This document shows positions 44,768-54,213 of a stretch of DNA of 64,000 nucleotides, in pieces. Location: NCBI RefSeq assembly GCF_000312365.2, contig NZ_HG003686.1, positions 931,957 to 995,956 on the forward strand. The letters run 5' to 3'. Source of the stretch: Anaerococcus provencensis. Its GTDB lineage: Bacteria; Bacillota; Clostridia; Tissierellales; Peptoniphilaceae. The position numbers were made by a program, and so were the translations under genes. Position 1 is the first letter of the stretch, and each line of letters opens with the position of its first letter. A model generated the notes under the pieces. That model saw only the letters and a list, made by a program, of their open reading frames with translations, was not told the DNA's origin and made no database searches.

Positions 44768-45340
44768 TTATGCTTCTGTTGTTTCTTCTGCTACTTCTCC
44801 TGCTTCTTCTTTTTTAACACGTACTGCATCAAGTGCAAGAGCAATTTTGCCGATTGTGTTATTAAGATCGCCAGCAAGATGTTGAATTGGTGCTTGTAAT
44901 ACATTTGCAAGCATTGAGTATAGAACTTCTTTGTTTGGTAATGATGCAATTGCAATCATTTGTTCGCCAGTTTGGATAGTTCCATCTAGTAGACCTGCTT
45001 TGATTAGTAGCTTTTCTTTTTGTTCGTCGCCTTCTTTTCTGTAGTCAACAGCAACTTTTGGTCCTGTTACAGAATCTTCATTTGAGAATATAAGAGCGTT
45101 TGAGCCCTTAAGTTCGCTTACTAAATCTCCATAACCAAGTTCTTCGAAAGCAAATCTCATCATTGTGTTTTTGTAAACTTTGTATTCTGAGTTACCTTCT
45201 CTAAATTTGCTACGTAGGTCAGTGATCTCTTGTACGTCCATTCTATCAAAACTTACAAGAGTTGTTGATTTTGCGTTTTCAATCTTTTCTTTGATTTCAT
45301 TTACAACTACTTGTTTAGCTGCTATAGCTTTTTCGCTCAC
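44768..45340 (-). CDS. rplJ: Ribosomal protein L10
   Basis: This 190-residue protein forms the base of the ribosomal stalk and binds L7/L12 dimers through its C-terminal helix. It shows TTLVSFDRMDVQEITDLRS, EYKVYKNTMMRFA and GSNALIFS. AGGAGGTG precedes the start. Its mRNA leader carries the L10 binding structure at 45365-45507. Confidence 0.97.
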   Translation of the reverse strand: MSEKAIAAKQVVVNEIKEKIENAKSTTLVSFDRMDVQEITDLRSKFREGNSEYKVYKNTMMRFAFEELGYGDLVSELKGSNALIFSNEDSVTGPKVAVDYRKEGDEQKEKLLIKAGLLDGTIQTGEQMIAIASLPNKEVLYSMLANVLQAPIQHLAGDLNNTIGKIALALDAVRVKKEEAGEVAEETTEA

Positions 45341-45364
45341 TTTTTCACCTCCTAAAGGCTAACT

Positions 45365-45507
45365 TGTGGTAAATATAAAAATCCCCAACAAAGCTAAGCA
45401 TGGCTTACCATGCTTACATCGGTGGGGATGTAAGTTTTTCTCTTCCCACCTATACGCAATTATTAAACCCTAGGGTCTGCGTAGTCTTTGGTAGCCTGTT
45501 TATTTGA
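45365..45507 (-). promoter_or_regulatory. L10 leader RNA with attenuator
   Basis: The minus-strand leader upstream of rplJ matches the ribosomal protein L10 leader. A 5' element contains ACTACGCAGACCCTAGGG. A second, terminator-like hairpin has arms 45381-45387 and 45423-45429 (ATCCCCA/TGGGGAT), an inner perfect 8-bp hairpin (45396-45415) and a T-run (45376-45380). L10-L12 binding is known to favour termination in Bacillus. The extents are estimated. Confidence 0.85.
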
Positions 45508-45514
45508 CTATGAT

Positions 45515-45542
45515 ATTATATCACAGTTTTTAAATTTTGCAA
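45515..45542 (-). promoter_or_regulatory. rplJ-rplL promoter
   Basis: On the minus strand TTGCAA (45537-45542) and TATAAT (45515-45520) are 16 nt apart and lie immediately before the L10 leader. Confidence 0.75.
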
Positions 45543-45551
45543 ATATTTTTA

Positions 45552-46262
45552 TTATCTTTCTACTAGATCCATTACTCTTTGTGGAGATAGTTTTACACCA
45601 GGTCCCATTGTTGATGTAACTGTTACTGATCTGATGTATCTACCCTTAGCTGCTGCTGGTTTGTCTTTTACAACTGCAGTAAGTAGTGCACGAATGTTTT
45701 CAGCTAATTTTTCATTACCAAATGAAACTTTTCCTGTTGGAACGTGGATTAGGTTTGCTTTGTCTGTTCTGTATTCTACCTTACCAGCTTTTACTTCTTC
45801 GATAGCTTGTTTTACATCCATTGTTACTGTTCCAGTTTTTGGGTTTGGCATTAGGCCTTGTGGTCCAAGGATTCTTGCAACTCTACCAACTGTAGCCATC
45901 ATATCTGGTGTTGCTATTACAACGTCAAAGTCTAACCAGTTTTCTTTTTGGATTTTTTCTGCTAGTTCTGCTCCACCTGCGTAGTCTGCACCAGCTTCGA
46001 TTGCTTCGTCAATTCTATCTTCTTTTACGAAAGCAAGGATTTTTTGTGTTTTACCTGTTCCGTGTGGAAGAATGATTGTACCACGTACTTGTTGGTCAGC
46101 GTGTCTGCTATCTACACCAAGTTTTAAGTGAAGTTCTACTGTCTCGTCAAATTTAGCTTTTGCTGATTGTTCAACAATTTTTAGTGCTTCTTCTAATTCG
46201 TATTCTTTTGTAGAATCATAAGCTTTTTTTGATTCTAGATATTTTTTTCCTCTTTTTGCCAT
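45552..46262 (-). CDS. rplA: Ribosomal protein L1
   Basis: This 236-residue protein binds 23S rRNA at the L1 stalk. It shows [20 protein letters not shown], the LPHGTGK loop, [15 protein letters not shown] and the C-terminal [11 protein letters not shown]. It follows rplK with a 38-nt gap and is followed by the separate rplJ promoter. Confidence 0.98.
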   Translation of the reverse strand: MAKRGKKYLESKKAYDSTKEYELEEALKIVEQSAKAKFDETVELHLKLGVDSRHADQQVRGTIILPHGTGKTQKILAFVKEDRIDEAIEAGADYAGGAELAEKIQKENWLDFDVVIATPDMMATVGRVARILGPQGLMPNPKTGTVTMDVKQAIEEVKAGKVEYRTDKANLIHVPTGKVSFGNEKLAENIRALLTAVVKDKPAAAKGRYIRSVTVTSTMGPGVKLSPQRVMDLVER

Positions 46263-46300
46263 TTAATTCCTCCTTAGTGGTTAGCGAGTTACCTCTCCCA

Positions 46301-46729
46301 CTAGTCTTCTACTGTGACTCCCATACTTCTTGCTGTTCCAGCTATCATGCTAACTGCAGCGTCTAGGCTTGCTGCGTTAAGATCTTGCATTTTTGTGTTT
46401 GCAATTTCTTCTAGTTGTGCACGTGTGATTTTACCAACTTTGTTTTTGTTTGGTTCACCAGATCCCTTGTTAAGGTTGATAGCTTTTTTGATTAATACTG
46501 GTGCTGGTGGTGTTTTTGTGATGAACTTAAAGCTTCTATCCGTAAATACTGTTAGTTCTACCGGTATTATCATTCCAGCTTGGTCGGCTGTTTGTGAATT
46601 AAATGCTTGCACGAAGTCCATGATGTTAATTCCGTGAGGACCTAGTGCTGTACCTACTGGTGGTGCTGGAGATGCTGCTCCTGCTGGTACTTGTAATTTT
46701 ACTACTGCTTGTACTTCTTTATCTGCCAT
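46301..46729 (-). CDS. rplK: Ribosomal protein L11
   Basis: This 142-residue protein binds the GTPase centre of 23S rRNA. It shows [33 protein letters not shown], and the [12 protein letters not shown] segment. It is also needed to activate RelA-type enzymes. It lies between nusG and rplA in the usual order. Confidence 0.98.
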   Translation of the reverse strand: MADKEVQAVVKLQVPAGAASPAPPVGTALGPHGINIMDFVQAFNSQTADQAGMIIPVELTVFTDRSFKFITKTPPAPVLIKKAINLNKGSGEPNKNKVGKITRAQLEEIANTKMQDLNAASLDAAVSMIAGTARSMGVTVED

Positions 46730-46787
46730 ATTTTACCTCCTTGTGGTCGTATCGGGGGATTACCCTCCCACTGTTGACAGTTAATTA

Positions 46788-47372
46788 CTAGATTGTTTCA
46801 ATATCTGAATATTCAAGATCGATTGATGTATCCCTACCAAAGATATCTACAAAGGCTTTGATAGTTTGTTTCTCCTTGTCAATCTCTATAACTCTTCCTA
46901 CAAAGTCCTTGAATGGACCTGCAATGATATTTACATCGTCTCCCACATTTACGTCTATGTCTAGGACTACCTTCTCTTCTTTGACACCAAACTTTCTTAC
47001 TTCTTGTGGCGTTAGTGGAACTGGTTTCCTATCTGGACCTACAAAGCCTGTAACTCCTTGGGTGTTTCTAATGATATACCAGCTTTTGTTGGTGATATTC
47101 ATCTTTACCATTACATAGCCTGGGAATAATTTTCTAGTTTTTACTTTTTTCTGATCGTTTTTAATCTCTACGTATTCTTCTGTTGGCACTGTTACATCGA
47201 CTATGTCTGGGTTTTGTTCGTTTTCGATCATTGATCTAATCTTATCGCAAACCCTGTTTTCATAGCCGGTATAGGTATGGACTACATACCATTTTGCCTT
47301 ATCGTTAGATTCTTCTGTTTCTACAGTATCTTCTACTGTATTTTCTTCTAAAGATTCATTTTTATCTGACAT
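46788..47372 (-). CDS. nusG: Transcription elongation factor NusG
   Basis: This 194-residue protein has an acidic N-terminal extension (about 1-22), the NGN domain (KWYVVHTYTGYENRV, KLFPGYVMVKM, TQGVTGFVG) and a C-terminal KOW domain (VNIIAGPFKDFVGRVIEI). It binds RNA polymerase and couples to the ribosome or Rho. It follows secE with a 7-nt gap. Confidence 0.97.
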   Translation of the reverse strand: MSDKNESLEENTVEDTVETEESNDKAKWYVVHTYTGYENRVCDKIRSMIENEQNPDIVDVTVPTEEYVEIKNDQKKVKTRKLFPGYVMVKMNITNKSWYIIRNTQGVTGFVGPDRKPVPLTPQEVRKFGVKEEKVVLDIDVNVGDDVNIIAGPFKDFVGRVIEIDKEKQTIKAFVDIFGRDTSIDLEYSDIETI

Positions 47373-47379
47373 ATGTCAC

Positions 47380-47568
47380 CTAAATAATAAATCCTAATAG
47401 GAAAGCAAATAACTTGTCTAGTAAGTAAATAACTACACCAGTGATAGCACTGATTAATAGTACTAGGCCTGTGTATTGAAAAGTAATTTCCTTACTTGGC
47501 CATTGGATTTTTTTTCTTTCCTTTTTAGTAGATGCGAAAAATCCTTCGTTTTTATTAGCCTTAGCCAT
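47380..47568 (-). CDS. secE: Preprotein translocase subunit SecE
   Basis: This is a 62-residue single-span membrane protein. An amphipathic segment with KKERKKIQWPSKEI, the SecE hallmark, precedes one transmembrane helix. It stabilises SecY in the translocon. It sits between rpmG and nusG, its conserved place. Confidence 0.96.
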   Translation of the reverse strand: MAKANKNEGFFASTKKERKKIQWPSKEITFQYTGLVLLISAITGVVIYLLDKLFAFLLGFII

Positions 47569-47577
47569 TTCTTGCTC

Positions 47578-47727
47578 CTATTTTGTTTCTTTGTGAACTG
47601 TATGTTTTTTACAGAAAGGACAATATTTTCTAAGTTCTAATCTTTCTTGATTAGTCTTTTTGTTTTTTGTGGTATCGTAGTTTCTGTTTTTGCATTCAGT
47701 ACATGCTAACTTTACTTTATCTGCCAT
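47578..47727 (-). CDS. rpmG: Ribosomal protein L33 (zinc form)
   Basis: This 49-residue protein begins [12 protein letters not shown] and ends KHTVHKETK. It has two CxxC zinc pairs (CTEC and CPFC), so it is the zinc-binding variant. Its ATG at 47727 follows AGGAGGTG. It is the first gene of the rpmG-secE-nusG-rplK-rplA unit. Confidence 0.96.
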   Translation of the reverse strand: MADKVKLACTECKNRNYDTTKNKKTNQERLELRKYCPFCKKHTVHKETK

Positions 47728-47772
47728 TCAAACACCTCCTATATTTTATACGGATATTTCCTACAAGTGAAT

Positions 47773-47801
47773 ATAATACCTTGTAATCGACTATTTGTCA
47801 A
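47773..47801 (-). promoter_or_regulatory. Promoter of rpmG-secE-nusG-rplKA
   Basis: On the minus strand TTGACA (47796-47801) and TATTAT (47773-47778) are 17 nt apart. The -35 overlaps the last codons of the small gene upstream. Confidence 0.87.
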
Positions 47802-48120
47802 CACTATTTTCTTCTAATTTTTGGTAAAATTCGATTCTTTTCTTAAGAAGAAATTCTCTTATGTCTTCCATATCGTGGTTTGAATAAGTTTGGTCCATAT
47901 ATTCTATTATAATATCTTCTATGTCAGGCAGGATAAATACACCCTCGTCATACATCTTGCCGAGAAAATTATCCTCCCTATCATAGTAGACTTCTGGTGG
48001 GTAATCTTCTAGTTTGCTGGTATCAAAGCTTATAAAGCTTTCCTTAGTATAGACCCTGCCATGGCTAACAAGGACACACTCTTTGGGATTTATTTCTCGT
48101 CCAGTTTTATAATCTCGCAT
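47791..48120 (-). CDS. Small conserved-looking protein of unknown function after glmM
   Basis: This is a 109-residue soluble, acidic protein. I do not recognise its family. It has a basic N-terminus (RDYKTGREINPKE), a central YPPEVYYDREDN segment and a helical C-terminus. Its ATG directly follows the glmM TAA with no gap, so translation is coupled to glmM. Its 3' end contains the -35 box of the rpmG promoter. The tight coupling supports a real gene. Confidence 0.6.
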   Translation of the reverse strand: MRDYKTGREINPKECVLVSHGRVYTKESFISFDTSKLEDYPPEVYYDREDNFLGKMYDEGVFILPDIEDIIIEYMDQTYSNHDMEDIREFLLKKRIEFYQKLEENSVDK

Positions 48121-49467
48121 TTATAAGGCCAATCCAAGATTAACCATTTCATCTTTTATTTGATTTGCATAAGTTTCTGCAAGCTCATCGCTGCTTGCTT
48201 CAACCATGACTCTAATTAGTGGCTCTGTACCAGATGCCCTTACCAAAACCCTACCAGAATCTCCAAGTTCTTTTGTAATCTCATCGATTTTTGCATTGAG
48301 TTTTTCGCTTGATAAACTTTCTTCTTTATCTTTAACTCTTACATTTACTAAAACTTGTGGGTAGATTGTAAGGTCTCTTGTTAGGGATTTTAGGTCAGTT
48401 TTTTGGTCAATCATAGCTTCCATGATTCTAAGTGATGTTAGTATTCCATCACCTGTGTTGGCGTATTTGGAAAATATTATGTGTCCTGATTGTTCTCCAC
48501 CTAATTCTAATCCTTGTTCGTCCATAGCTAGGTGAACGTATTTGTCCCCTACTTTTGTTTTTACATAGTCTATGCCTATATTATCCAAAGCCTTATAAAG
48601 ACCGATATTTGACATAATAGTAGTTGCTATGGTGTTACTTTCTAGTTTTCCTTCATCTTTTAAGTGTTTACCACATATATAAAGGATAGCATCGCCATCG
48701 ATCACATTTCCATCAGAGTCAACGGCTATACACCTATCGGCATCGCCATCAAAGGCAAAGCCTATGTCAAGCTTATTTTCTCTAACAAATTTTTGCATAT
48801 ATTCTATGTGAGTTGATCCAGCATCTACATTTATATTAATGCCATTTGGTCTGTCGTTTATTACATAAGTATCAGCACCAAGTGCATCATATACAGGTTT
48901 TGCAATTGTAAAGCTTGCTCCGTTGGCACAATCCAAGCCAACTTTGATACCTTCAAAGGACTTATCTACAGTTTGAATTAGAAAGGCTATATATCTATTA
49001 CGGCCACCTATGAAGTCTACTGTCCTACCTATCTTATCTCCTTGGGCTAGTGGTATATCTTCGATGTCAGCATCTATGTATGCCTCTAATTCTTCCAAGA
49101 ATTCATCTTCCATTTTTTCACCCTTGGAATTTATTATCTTGATACCATTGTCTTGGTATGGATTGTGGCTTGCAGTAATCATTACACCACAATCAAAATC
49201 TTCACTTCTTACTATATATGATACAGAAGGAGTTGTTGTAACGTGGAGCAGGTGGGCATTGGATCCAGATGAGGTTATACCAGCAGCAAGTGCATCTTCA
49301 AACATATAAGAAGAACGTCTAGTGTCCTTACCTATAACAATCTTGCCGGCAAAACCCTTGTCTTTGTTGAAGTAGTCTCCCAAAAATCTTCCGATTTTAA
49401 AAGCATGGTAGACGTTCAAATCCTTATTTGCCTCTCCCCTAAATCCATCAGTTCCAAAATATTTCAT
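48121..49467 (-). CDS. glmM: Phosphoglucosamine mutase
   Basis: This 448-residue enzyme converts glucosamine-6-phosphate to glucosamine-1-phosphate for wall precursor synthesis. It shows VIGKDTRRSSYMFE, the phosphoserine motif ITASHNPYQDNGIK, metal site FDGDADR, GEQSGHI and the phosphate site RASGTEPLIRVM. The N-terminal KYFGTDGFRG is diagnostic of GlmM. GGAGG precedes the start, and TATAAT at 49509-49514 is its likely -10. Confidence 0.96.
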   Translation of the reverse strand: MKYFGTDGFRGEANKDLNVYHAFKIGRFLGDYFNKDKGFAGKIVIGKDTRRSSYMFEDALAAGITSSGSNAHLLHVTTTPSVSYIVRSEDFDCGVMITASHNPYQDNGIKIINSKGEKMEDEFLEELEAYIDADIEDIPLAQGDKIGRTVDFIGGRNRYIAFLIQTVDKSFEGIKVGLDCANGASFTIAKPVYDALGADTYVINDRPNGININVDAGSTHIEYMQKFVRENKLDIGFAFDGDADRCIAVDSDGNVIDGDAILYICGKHLKDEGKLESNTIATTIMSNIGLYKALDNIGIDYVKTKVGDKYVHLAMDEQGLELGGEQSGHIIFSKYANTGDGILTSLRIMEAMIDQKTDLKSLTRDLTIYPQVLVNVRVKDKEESLSSEKLNAKIDEITKELGDSGRVLVRASGTEPLIRVMVEASSDELAETYANQIKDEMVNLGLAL

Positions 49468-49724
49468 ATTTCCTCCAATAATTTAAAAGTCAAATTTATT
49501 TCATTAGTATTATACACTTAAGCTGGCTTGAGAGTACAGTATTAATAACTTACAAATTTCTCGTTCTTGGAAACACATCATCTATACAATATAACGATTA
49601 GCTCTATTATTGTATATTGTTTAATTCTTTCATAATTATTTTACCATACTACAGATCTCTTTTATCAACTCTTGTTATCATTTTTTATTCCATATAAAAG
49701 CTAAATCATTCTTTTGAATAAAAA
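49468..49724. other. Intergenic region upstream of glmM
   Basis: No gene is visible in these 257 bases. Minus-strand TATAAT at 49509-49514 is a likely glmM -10. An inverted repeat, CTTAAGC/GCTTGAG, lies at about 49517-49532 in its spacer and -35 area. Another, ACAATATA/TATATTGT, lies at 49586-49620. Both are possible regulator sites, without further support. This is also where the accessory region begins. Confidence 0.45.
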
Positions 49725-49763
49725 TAAAAAGAGAACCTATGCATTCATAGCATATCGGTTCCC
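49725..49763 (-). terminator. Terminator of the ECF/ABC transporter operon
   Basis: The stem GGGAACC/GGTTCTC plus the inner TATGC/GCATA is followed by five T on the minus strand, right after the ATPase stop. Confidence 0.92.
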
Positions 49764-51146
49764 TTAAAACTCTACAATACTATCACAAACTAATTCTAAA
49801 AACTCAATATCATGTGATATTATTAAAATTAGTCTATCTTTTTTCTTTACTTTTTTTATATTCTTAGCGACTATTTTCATATTTCTATAATCTAATCCAC
49901 TGGTTGGTTCATCAAAAAATAAAATCTTCTTACCAGATAGCAAGGCAGATAAAATAATCACTCTTTGTTTTTGTCCTCCAGATAAAGTGTGTGGATTTCT
50001 ATCAATAATATTTTCAAGTTCCATATCTTTTAAGTAAGTGTTTATGATATTTTTATCTCTAATTTTCGATGTTAATAATATTTCATCAAACACAGTGTCA
50101 GTAAATAGTTGATAGTTTACTTCTTGCATAACTAGCAAACTTTCTTTTATCCTATTTCTTCTATTAAATCGCTTATCGGCCTTTAAAATCTCTCCTCTGT
50201 TTGTTTTGTATAGTCCACATACAATTTTTGCAAATGTAGATTTACCAATCCCATTTTCCCCAACAATTCCAATTATATTTCCATAAGAAAATTTAATATT
50301 ATCAATGGATAAAATTGTTCTAGCATTTCTTTTAAAAATCAAGTTTCTCATTTCTAATGAGGATTCCTCATTGAAACTCTCCTCATTATTAACTAGGTTT
50401 ATATCTTTACAAGAACAGTGCCTAAGTCCCGTTTTCAAACGTTCATCTTCACTTAACTTTTCAATTTCTTCCATATTGTATTCTCTAATAATTTTGCCAT
50501 CTTCCATATAGATTGCTCTATCTACTATGTCTTTTAAATACCACAATCTATGTTCTGCAATAATTATAGTTTTTCCCATAGCTTTAAGATTTTCAATTGT
50601 CTGTGATAGCTCTTTCATTGATTTGATATCTAAACTTGAAGACGGCTCATCAAGTACAAATATTTCAGGACTTAAAGCGTAAGTACTTGCAATGGCAATC
50701 TTTTGCTTCTCGCCTCCTGAAAGGTTGAATATATTTTTATTCATTAGTCTTTCAAGGCGAAGGTCTTTTTCAACTTCTATAATTCTTTTATTAATTGCTT
50801 CAGTATCTATACCATAATTTTCTAAGCCAAAAGCGATCTCATCTGTAGTATTAGTTGTATAAAACTGAGTTTTAGGGTTTTGAAAAACTGAACCTACAAA
50901 TTTAGATAATTCATGTATTTCAGTTGTAAAGGTATTAATGCCATTTACTCTGACACTTCCACAAATATCCCCATCATAAAATTCAGGAATGATTCCGTTA
51001 ATAAGCTTTAATAGGGTAGATTTTCCACATCCACTCTTACCACACAGAAGAATACACTCTCCTTTATTTATTTTTAAGTTTATATCTTTTAATGAATAAT
51101 TAGCTCCACCCTTATATTTAAAGCTTAATTCTCGAATTTCAATCAT
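49764..51146 (-). CDS. ECF transporter ATPase with two fused ABC domains
   Basis: This is a 460-residue protein with two complete nucleotide-binding domains. The first has Walker A CGKSGCGKSTLLK, signature NLSGGEKQK and Walker B FVLDEPSSSLD. The second (from about 265) has GENGIGKSTFAK, TLSGGQKQRV and FFDEPTSGLD. This is the fused EcfA/EcfA' type seen in dedicated (group I) ECF importers. ATG 51146 has a GGTGGGA site; a GTG at 51155 is less likely. It overlaps the EcfT gene by 4 nt, and a substrate-binding S component follows upstream. Confidence 0.9.
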   Translation of the reverse strand: MIEIRELSFKYKGGANYSLKDINLKINKGECILLCGKSGCGKSTLLKLINGIIPEFYDGDICGSVRVNGINTFTTEIHELSKFVGSVFQNPKTQFYTTNTTDEIAFGLENYGIDTEAINKRIIEVEKDLRLERLMNKNIFNLSGGEKQKIAIASTYALSPEIFVLDEPSSSLDIKSMKELSQTIENLKAMGKTIIIAEHRLWYLKDIVDRAIYMEDGKIIREYNMEEIEKLSEDERLKTGLRHCSCKDINLVNNEESFNEESSLEMRNLIFKRNARTILSIDNIKFSYGNIIGIVGENGIGKSTFAKIVCGLYKTNRGEILKADKRFNRRNRIKESLLVMQEVNYQLFTDTVFDEILLTSKIRDKNIINTYLKDMELENIIDRNPHTLSGGQKQRVIILSALLSGKKILFFDEPTSGLDYRNMKIVAKNIKKVKKKDRLILIISHDIEFLELVCDSIVEF

Positions 51147-51874
51147 AAATCCCACCCTAAAACTTTCATAAATATTACTGTTGATAAAATCAAAATCATA
51201 AGAGTTAAAACACCAATATCATTTTTTCTAAACTTAATTAGATATCTACTTGTTTTTTGAACAGGCGCATCAAGTCCTCTTACAATAGCCGACTGAGATA
51301 ACTCATCACCCATTTCTATAACACTTACAAAAAGAGGGACAAAAAAATACTCCATAATCAGAGTAGGTTTTTCTAATAAGTTCTTTAAATTAAAATTGAT
51401 TCCTCTAGTTTTCATTGCCATATTAATGTGACTCCACTCATCCCTAATTGTAGGAAAACATCTAAATAATACAGAAATCATTATAAGAGAGTCTTTTGAA
51501 AATTTTAATTTTTGCAAAGTCGCTACTGCAAGAGAGGCAGACGTAGAATTTAAGATCCATTTTCCAACAATAATACAAGGTAAAAACTTCCTTCCAATTG
51601 CAAAAATAAATAAAAGTAGGTTTATGAGAAAATTTATGTTCAAATGTACTAATGATTTCTCTAAAATTACACTTATCACAAAAAACAGAATATATCGTAA
51701 GGCTGATTTTTTATAGCCATCGCTAATAATAATTGCAAGAAAAAATGATGTTATAAGACTTTGATAGATTAAAGCAAATCCTAAAAAAATTAAAACATTC
51801 GCAACTATAAGCAAAATAAGTTTTGTCCTGAGGTCATATTTTGACCCCAGAACAAACTTTGCATCATCCATCAT
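51143..51874 (-). CDS. ECF transporter T component
   Basis: This 243-residue membrane protein has about five hydrophobic segments, with the cytoplasmic coupling helix containing the Ala-Arg-Gly-type ARG motif variants MAMKTRGIN and AIVRGLDAP. It joins the fused ATPase to the S component. It overlaps the S-component gene by 4 nt on one side and the ATPase gene by 4 nt on the other. Confidence 0.85.
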   Translation of the reverse strand: MMDDAKFVLGSKYDLRTKLILLIVANVLIFLGFALIYQSLITSFFLAIIISDGYKKSALRYILFFVISVILEKSLVHLNINFLINLLLFIFAIGRKFLPCIIVGKWILNSTSASLAVATLQKLKFSKDSLIMISVLFRCFPTIRDEWSHINMAMKTRGINFNLKNLLEKPTLIMEYFFVPLFVSVIEMGDELSQSAIVRGLDAPVQKTSRYLIKFRKNDIGVLTLMILILSTVIFMKVLGWDL

Positions 51875-52461
51875 AATACTCCTGCGGATTTAAGCTTTTT
51901 ATTTAGTATTTTCTTTGTAAAGTAAGAACCTAACAAAGAAAATATAAATGTTCCAATAATCATAACTGGTAACATCCATATTGGTGTCCAAGCCCTTACA
52001 GTATTACAAAAGCTTTGATCTAAGCCACCTTTTATTACACTTTCAAAAAATGCTTCTCTCATAATCCAAATTGGTAAGAACCCACCAAATAAGTTTAGAG
52101 AAAAAAACATATGACTAATTGTGTTTTTCTTAAAATTAGTATAATCTCCACCTTTTGCTATAAGCATAGCTATTATTCCAGCTGGTATTGCAACTAAAGG
52201 AGCAATTGGGATATGTCCTGTTGCAACCAACAATATACTTGGAAGAGTAGCTGCAATTACAATTGCCGTACCTGATTTTGTTTTTGCAAGAAGCATATGA
52301 TAGGTTGGCGCAGCAAGTAGTGCTACAAGCATAGGCATTAGTAAAAATAATACAGGAACAGGCATAGATATTGCTCCTATAACTAAATAAGTTACAAAAT
52401 AAAGTGCTATTAAAACACCTGCTGTAATTGCATTTTTTGATGATTTCTTTTGTGTTTTCAT
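51871..52461 (-). CDS. ECF transporter S component, Trep_Strep (MptD-like) family
   Basis: This 196-residue integral membrane protein has about six hydrophobic segments (ITAGVLIALYFVTYLVIG, LFLLMPMLVALLAAP, and others). It resembles the Trep_Strep family of putative S components that occur with EcfT and a fused ATPase. The ligand is unknown. The neighbouring ABC half-transporters and TetR gene suggest a metal or metallophore, an inference from comparable loci such as equibactin in Streptococcus equi. Confidence 0.75.
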   Translation of the reverse strand: MKTQKKSSKNAITAGVLIALYFVTYLVIGAISMPVPVLFLLMPMLVALLAAPTYHMLLAKTKSGTAIVIAATLPSILLVATGHIPIAPLVAIPAGIIAMLIAKGGDYTNFKKNTISHMFFSLNLFGGFLPIWIMREAFFESVIKGGLDQSFCNTVRAWTPIWMLPVMIIGTFIFSLLGSYFTKKILNKKLKSAGVL

Positions 52462-52491
52462 TTTCTTTTCCTCCTTTAAAATTGATTGTTA

Positions 52492-54213
52492 CTATACAAT
52501 CTTCCATTCTTTTGACTTCTCTTGATAATTCCATAAGTCTTTATACAGACCGTTATTTTTAATTAGTTCTTCGTGTTTTCCCACTTCTTCTACTTTTCCC
52601 TTATTTAAAACAACTATTTTATCTGCACCCATAACACTTCTTAGCTTATGAGCTACAACTATCACTGTTTTATTTTTAATTAAATTTGAAATTGCTTCTT
52701 GTATGATAAGTTCATTCTCGGGATCAAGCGAAGATGTCGCTTCATCGAGTAATATTATTGGAGCATCCTTTAAGATCGCTCTTGCTATGGATATTCTTTG
52801 TTTCTCACCTCCAGATAAGGTTGCTCCTCCTTGACCAATCATAGTATCAAATCCATTTTCCTTTTTTATTATAAAGTCATATGCTCCTGCCATTTTTGCT
52901 GCATTTATGATTTCATCTTTACTAGCATCTTCATTTCCAAATTTAATATTGTTATAAATAGTATCTTTGAAAAGATATACATCTTGAAATACTACAGAAA
53001 ATTTATCCATTAATTTGTAAGGATCTGCTTTAGCTAAATCTATTCCTCCAATTTTTATTGTTCCTTCATCAGGATCGTAAAACCTTGATATCAGCTTAAC
53101 TAGTGTAGATTTTCCTGAGCCAGAATATCCTACAAAAGCTGTTAATTCATTCTCGTTGATATCCAATGTGACATCATCAAGAACTTTAGACTCTTTATAA
53201 GAAAATGAAAGATCTCGAATTTCAATGTTATTGCTTACTTTTAAGTCTTCTTCACCTTTCATAGGCTCTGCATTTAACAATCTTAGGATATTTTCTCCTG
53301 ACACTGATGCTATTTGTAACCCATTATAATTTACAAGTGCAAGCTCTAAAGGATCAAAAATTCTTGTACCTACAAATAAGAAAATTAAAAATGTGTCAAT
53401 TTCTAAGTTTCCATTTAAAAATAAATAAGAACCTACTAAGCTCATCAAAGGAAGCCCTATTCTTAAAATCATACTTGCTATAGTAGTTAACGAGCCTACA
53501 CCTTTCTCATTCTTAATATTTGCATCTTTAGAATCTTCAATATCTCTTTCAAGTTTAGTTAATGTTTCTTCTAAGCTATTGTAAGCTTTAAGTGTTTTTA
53601 TCGTATCTAAATATTCATTTATATCCTCATCTTCTTTTATTTTTATCTTTTTTGTTCTTAAATAGATTTTTTTCTGAAAATTTTGCATAAGTCTTAACAG
53701 TAAAATAGAAATTGGTAAACCAATAAAAGTTGCTATTCCCATTTTTACATCAATTATCAAAAATAAAATTGAGCAAACAATAGCTACACATATACCACTA
53801 AAAAACTGTGGCAATTGATGAGTCACTGCTGTTTCTATTTTAAAAAAGTCATTCATAAGAGTATCTAAAATCTCCGTTGAGCTTTTGCCTGAAAGATAAC
53901 CTATAGGCAGTTTTCTTATATGATCTGCTAATTCTATTCTTCCATCTGCTGCCACTTTATATCCAAGTTCGTAGGTGTATTTTGTAGCTAAATTCTCAAA
54001 GAAAATTGTTACAAAGAAAAATACTGCCATTATCACAAAATATTTCCATAAAAGATTCGTGTCTATTTTTCCTGTATTTCTACTTAGAAATAATGCTTCT
54101 ACAATTTTAGCTAGTGCAATAAATGGTATAAGGTTAGAAATAGATGCTAAAATGTTTAGAACAATAGATTTTCTTATATTATTTGCCTTTCCTAAGGTAA
54201 TATTTTTTATCAT
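52492..54213 (-). CDS. ABC half-transporter, membrane domain fused to ATPase (second of a pair)
   Basis: This 573-residue type I ABC protein has six membrane helices (about 15-300) and a C-terminal ATPase: Walker A GYSGSGKSTLVK, signature TLSGGEKQR, Walker B ILLDEATSSLD and H-loop VVAHKL. It pairs with the homologous gene directly upstream, whose stop overlaps its start as TAATG. Exporter-like half-transporters of the IrtAB/YbtPQ kind in such loci move siderophores inward, while others export drugs; sequence alone cannot decide. Confidence 0.88.
   Translation of the reverse strand: MIKNITLGKANNIRKSIVLNILASISNLIPFIALAKIVEALFLSRNTGKIDTNLLWKYFVIMAVFFFVTIFFENLATKYTYELGYKVAADGRIELADHIRKLPIGYLSGKSSTEILDTLMNDFFKIETAVTHQLPQFFSGICVAIVCSILFLIIDVKMGIATFIGLPISILLLRLMQNFQKKIYLRTKKIKIKEDEDINEYLDTIKTLKAYNSLEETLTKLERDIEDSKDANIKNEKGVGSLTTIASMILRIGLPLMSLVGSYLFLNGNLEIDTFLIFLFVGTRIFDPLELALVNYNGLQIASVSGENILRLLNAEPMKGEEDLKVSNNIEIRDLSFSYKESKVLDDVTLDINENELTAFVGYSGSGKSTLVKLISRFYDPDEGTIKIGGIDLAKADPYKLMDKFSVVFQDVYLFKDTIYNNIKFGNEDASKDEIINAAKMAGAYDFIIKKENGFDTMIGQGGATLSGGEKQRISIARAILKDAPIILLDEATSSLDPENELIIQEAISNLIKNKTVIVVAHKLRSVMGADKIVVLNKGKVEEVGKHEELIKNNGLYKDLWNYQEKSKEWKIV

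Noticed and set aside
52136..52534. 132-residue minus-strand frame overlapping the ECF S component
   Set aside because: It reads as a Cys/Asn/Ser-rich shadow of the S-component gene in another frame, with no domain and no good ribosome site.
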